A stretch of 64,000 bases of DNA from Niabella ginsenosidivorans. GTDB lineage: Bacteria > Bacteroidota > Bacteroidia > Chitinophagales > Chitinophagaceae. The translations under genes and the position numbers were made by a program. Position 1 is the first letter of the stretch; the number at the start of each line of letters is the position of its first letter. The stretch is from positions 4,588,001-4,652,000 of the forward strand of contig NZ_CP015772.1 of the NCBI RefSeq assembly GCF_001654455.1. Reading direction: 5' to 3'. This document shows, piece after piece, positions 61,592-64,000 of the stretch. The notes below the pieces were generated by a model that saw nothing but the letters and a program-made list of their open reading frames with translations, ran no database searches and had not been told where the DNA came from.

Positions 61592-62809
61592 TTACCACTT
61601 TTTAACGATGAGAGTGGAGTTGGTGCCCCCAAACCCAAAAGAATTGGACAAAAATACATCTATATTTTTATTAGTAGTAGTTTTTACAATATTTAACGCT
61701 GCAGAATCGGCATCCGGTTGCTCAAAATTAATATTAGGGGCTATAAAATGATGCTGCATCATTAAACAGGAATACACAATCTCACTGGCGCCCGCCATCC
61801 AGCACTCATGACCGGTCATTGATTTTGTGGAGCTTACAGGTGTATGACATTGCCCAAACACTTCGGTGAGCGCCTTTGCCTCACTGGCATCCCCCGCAGG
61901 GGTACTGGTAGCATGGGCATTGATATAATCAATGGCGGATGGCTCCAGGCCAGCATCATTTAATGCCATTTTCAGCGATTTTGCGGGGCCCGCAACAGTA
62001 GGATTAGAAATATGCTCCCCGTTGGAGGAAAACCCGTACCCGATCACCTCCCCAATAATGGGCACCCCCCGCTTTTGGGCAGATTCCAGGCTTTCCAGGA
62101 TCACCGTTGCTGCGCCACCGCTGGGAATGAGCCCGTCCCGGTCTTTATCAAACGGCCTGGATGCTTTTTCCGGTGCGTCTTCCCTTACGGAAAAAGCGCC
62201 CAGCGCATCAAAAGTGCCCATGGATAAATGGTTGATCTCCTGTGCTCCCCCGGCTACCACGCAATGTTGCAAGCCCATTTTTATTAAAATATAGGCCAGC
62301 CCGATGGCATGAGACCCGCTGGCACAGGCGGCGCTTACGGTAAGATTGATACCTTTCAGCTTAAAAATAGTGGCGAGGTTCATGGTTACCGTAGAGTTCA
62401 GCGTCTGAAATACGGCTGCGGAACCTACCAGCATGGTATCTTTTTTTTCCCGGATAAGATCGGTTGATTCGACCACCGCTTTGGCCGAGCTGTCGTTCCC
62501 ATAGAGAATGCCAGGTTCCAGCCGGGCAATATCCGCCTCTGTAAGTTTGGCCTCTTTCAGTGCTTCTATAGTGGCCATATAGGCATATTCCCCCTCTTCC
62601 GGCAGCATAATACGCGATCTTCTGTCTAATAATCCTTTCAGCGAAGGCCGTTCCACAAAACCGGTGAGGGCGGAGCGGTAGCCAAAATCCTTTCGCACCG
62701 GATCAAAAATGATCCCGGATCTACCTTCATATAACGCATTTTTTACTTCCTCCAGGTTTTTACCGATGCAGGAGTAAATGCCCAGGCCTGTTATCACCAC
62801 TCTGTTCAT
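61592..62809 (-). CDS. Beta-ketoacyl-ACP synthase (FabB-like), first gene of the lipid operon
   Basis: A 405-residue KAS with Cys162 in SAACASGSHAIG, His in INAHATSTPAGD and His in MTGHECWMAGAS, all three present. The start MNRVVITGLGIYSCIG is typical. The HECWMAGASE motif differs from FabF (GHTLGAAG) and resembles FabB-type or cluster-specific enzymes. The gene is first in the minus-strand operon; a TAAATTTG box ends 5 bases before its ATG. Confidence 0.92.
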   Translation of the reverse strand: MNRVVITGLGIYSCIGKNLEEVKNALYEGRSGIIFDPVRKDFGYRSALTGFVERPSLKGLLDRRSRIMLPEEGEYAYMATIEALKEAKLTEADIARLEPGILYGNDSSAKAVVESTDLIREKKDTMLVGSAAVFQTLNSTVTMNLATIFKLKGINLTVSAACASGSHAIGLAYILIKMGLQHCVVAGGAQEINHLSMGTFDALGAFSVREDAPEKASRPFDKDRDGLIPSGGAATVILESLESAQKRGVPIIGEVIGYGFSSNGEHISNPTVAGPAKSLKMALNDAGLEPSAIDYINAHATSTPAGDASEAKALTEVFGQCHTPVSSTKSMTGHECWMAGASEIVYSCLMMQHHFIAPNINFEQPDADSAALNIVKTTTNKNIDVFLSNSFGFGGTNSTLIVKKW

Positions 62810-62814
62810 TGCTG

Positions 62815-62822
62815 CAAATTTA
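62815..62822 (-). promoter_or_regulatory. Predicted -7 box (TAAATTTG) of the lipid operon
   Basis: The minus strand reads TAAATTTG, then CAGCA and the ATG, so the transcript would be leaderless or nearly so. No TTTG with 17-23 base spacing was found upstream. Confidence 0.5.
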
Positions 62823-62863
62823 ACGGGAAAACGGGTTTATATGGCGGCACAAAAAAAAGCGAA

Positions 62864-62987
62864 TGCATAACATTTTTTCAGTTAGTGAGACACGATCCGA
62901 TGATCCAGACCAGGGCATCGTGGCCTATACTTGCCTTGCCGGCAGACAGATCTGCACGCGCCATTCCAATCACAAAAATGTTATGCA
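62864..62987. repeat. 124-base element bounded by 14-base inverted repeats
   Basis: TGCATAACATTTTT (62864-62877) and its exact complement AAAAATGTTATGCA (62974-62987) bound about 96 bases with no reading frame of note. It lies between the lipid operon promoter and a bidirectional terminator. A small MITE-like insertion or a regulatory inverted repeat would both fit. Confidence 0.4.
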
Positions 62988-62991
62988 CCTC

Positions 62992-63031
62992 AAAAAAGGA
63001 GCCGCTCCGGTTAACAGAGCGGCTCCTTTTT
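62992..63031. terminator. Bidirectional intrinsic terminator
   Basis: GGAGCCGCTC (62998-63007) pairs perfectly with GAGCGGCTCC (63017-63026), 9-base loop, with A6 on one side and T5 on the other. On the minus strand it ends the DUF2911 gene, 20 bases after its stop codon. Confidence 0.85.
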
Positions 63032-63045
63032 CACCAAAAGATACC

Positions 63046-63558
63046 TTATTTTACTGTAAATGTTGCCACATAATCACCCCACAGCAAGGAAACTTTACCG
63101 TTTTCCCCAACCAGATACGTAAGCGTTTCTGTAAATTTAGCGGCCTTGGCGGCTTTTACTGTTACCCTTAATGCATCATCTGCCTCAGCATATTCTGTGC
63201 CCCACTGATCCCATTTCTTGCTGAAAATAAATGTCCAGTCGCCATTATTGGTTAACACGTGCAGCCCGTATTTGCCTGCAGGGAGCGGTTTTCCCTCTAT
63301 AGTAACATCTTTGTCAATCTCAAACAGGGTTGTTTTATTGGCCCCGGCACGCCATACCTGCCCGTCTTTGGGCTCCAGGTCTTTGCCAATAGTACGCCCT
63401 TTCACTGAAGGCTGGCTGTAATCAATGGTAATTGTTACACCCGATGCTGTTTTTTTGGTAACTGATGCAGGTGGGCTGGCTGGTTTTTTTGCTGCATCCT
63501 GGGCAGATGCTCCCATAACAAAAGCAATAGCAATAAAAATAAATAAAAACTTTTTCAT
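63046..63558 (-). CDS. DUF2911 family secreted protein
   Basis: 170 residues from the ATG at 63558; this start gives a clean signal peptide (MKKFLFIFIAIAFVMGASAQ), while the longer frame to 63693 would bury it. The DUF2911 domain covers the mature protein: VTITIDYSQPSVKGRTIGKDLEPKDGQVWRAGANKTTLFEIDKDVTIEGKPLPAGKYGLH and WDQWGTEYAE. The family is frequent in Bacteroidota; its function is not known to me. It ends at a strong terminator and so is separate from the lipid operon. Confidence 0.88.
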   Translation of the reverse strand: MKKFLFIFIAIAFVMGASAQDAAKKPASPPASVTKKTASGVTITIDYSQPSVKGRTIGKDLEPKDGQVWRAGANKTTLFEIDKDVTIEGKPLPAGKYGLHVLTNNGDWTFIFSKKWDQWGTEYAEADDALRVTVKAAKAAKFTETLTYLVGENGKVSLLWGDYVATFTVK

Positions 63559-64000
63559 ATGTAACTTTTTTATAAAAAGCGCAAAATGCTTGCCAAGAAC
63601 TACCTTGTACGCCATAATTGCAAAACTAAATTTCCGGAAGCCGGTAAACCGGTTATTAAGAAGCTGTGCTGCCGGGATGCTTATAACCACCACAGGGGAA
63701 TATGGCGAAGCTTCGGGTTAAAGGCAGCATCCGAAAAAAGAAAAACCGGTTCTGGCAAACAGAACCCCATTGCCCTGTCTATGATCCGTGAACGCGTAGC
63801 GCTGATCAATCAAACTACAAATAAAAAACTGGCCAGGCCTTTTTATGCGCATGATTATTATTGTTTTTGGCGCTTATGAACTCCCTTCGGTCGGTTTTCA
63901 GTCTTTTGTGGCCACAAAATATTGAAAAGAAAACAGATAAGTTGAAGGTCTGTCATTGTATCAATAACTCCACAGCTCAATAAAAACAACAATAACAATT
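63559..64000. other. Non-coding right edge
   Basis: 442 bases upstream of the DUF2911 gene. Short open frames here have no recognisable protein features and unlikely composition. No promoter box with both elements, tRNA or repeat could be supported. The next gene lies outside the window. Confidence 0.4.

Noticed and set aside
48993-62809. Ordinary type II fatty acid synthesis operon
   Set aside because: No fabD, fabG, fabH or fabI is present, while LolA, lipoprotein, deacetylase, methyltransferase and halogenase-like genes are, which marks a specialised lipid cluster.
63559-63693. N-terminal extension of the DUF2911 protein
   Set aside because: The internal ATG at 63558 starts a textbook signal peptide; the extension would place it inside the protein.
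63586-63879. 97-codon plus-strand open frame near the right edge
   Set aside because: It overlaps the promoter region of the DUF2911 gene, has unusual composition and no recognisable motif.
1-64000. CRISPR arrays, rRNA, tRNA, integrases or insertion sequences
   Set aside because: No regularly spaced repeats, no RNA gene consensus and no transposase-like protein were seen in the window; ORF6N alone does not show a prophage.

Overview
The window is chromosomal DNA from a Bacteroidota bacterium, most likely a Chitinophagaceae-type soil or freshwater organism. The taxon is an inference. It rests on two SusC/SusD nutrient-uptake systems, TAnnTTTG promoter boxes before many genes, a long IspG with an inserted domain, and a flexirubin/aryl-polyene type lipid operon.

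Layout. (1) 1-9.5 kb: a sugar-isomerase-like gene cut by the left edge, then a polysaccharide utilization locus (PUL) on the minus strand with a GH127-type arabinofuranosidase, a SusE-like lipoprotein, SusD and SusC, headed by a Nudix-fold regulator. Two matching palindromes flank the predicted susC promoter. (2) 9.7-21.8 kb: mostly housekeeping genes (ligA, a DUF2461 protein, a PurF-like amidotransferase, ispG, a YhhN membrane protein, nadB, an LpxL-type acyltransferase) plus a DUF433 gene followed by a frameshifted partner. (3) 22.4-39.7 kb: an alginate utilization system, all on the minus strand. It has two PL6 lyases, a surface lipoprotein, SusD/SusC, an SDR reductase, an MFS uronate transporter, a parallel beta-helix lipoprotein, an esterase, KdgF, a PL17 lyase and a GntR/FCD regulator. 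The same double operator (TTGGTTTACCAA twice, 15 bp apart) overlaps the promoters of both transcription units. (4) 39.9-48.7 kb: an ECF sigma factor with a small membrane protein and Hsp20, a Crp-family regulator, a ThuA protein, a CBM48-HhH fusion, heme A synthase, serS, an M1 peptidase and an ICMT-like protein. (5) 49-62.8 kb: a minus-strand lipid operon of 18 tightly packed genes resembling the central part of a flexirubin (dialkylresorcinol/aryl polyene) cluster. It has three active-looking ketosynthases, two degenerate ones, two ACPs, two hotdog dehydratases, a thioesterase, a methyltransferase, a halogenase-like flavoprotein, an LpxL-type acyltransferase, LolA, a lipoprotein and a polysaccharide deacetylase. 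An ORF6N-domain gene is embedded in it. The ammonia-lyase, ketoreductase, exporter and resorcinol-forming genes expected for such a pigment are not here. (6) 63-64 kb: a DUF2911 gene and a non-coding right edge.

How the genes work together: the alginate locus encodes a nearly full route from extracellular polymer to 2-keto-3-deoxygluconate (cleavage by PL6, import by SusCD, exolytic cleavage by PL17, ring opening by KdgF, reduction by the SDR). The lipid operon would build and position a polyunsaturated acyl chain in the outer membrane, but needs partners encoded elsewhere. Several start sites were moved downstream of the longest reading frame where an ATG, a promoter box or a TAATG overlap supports it.
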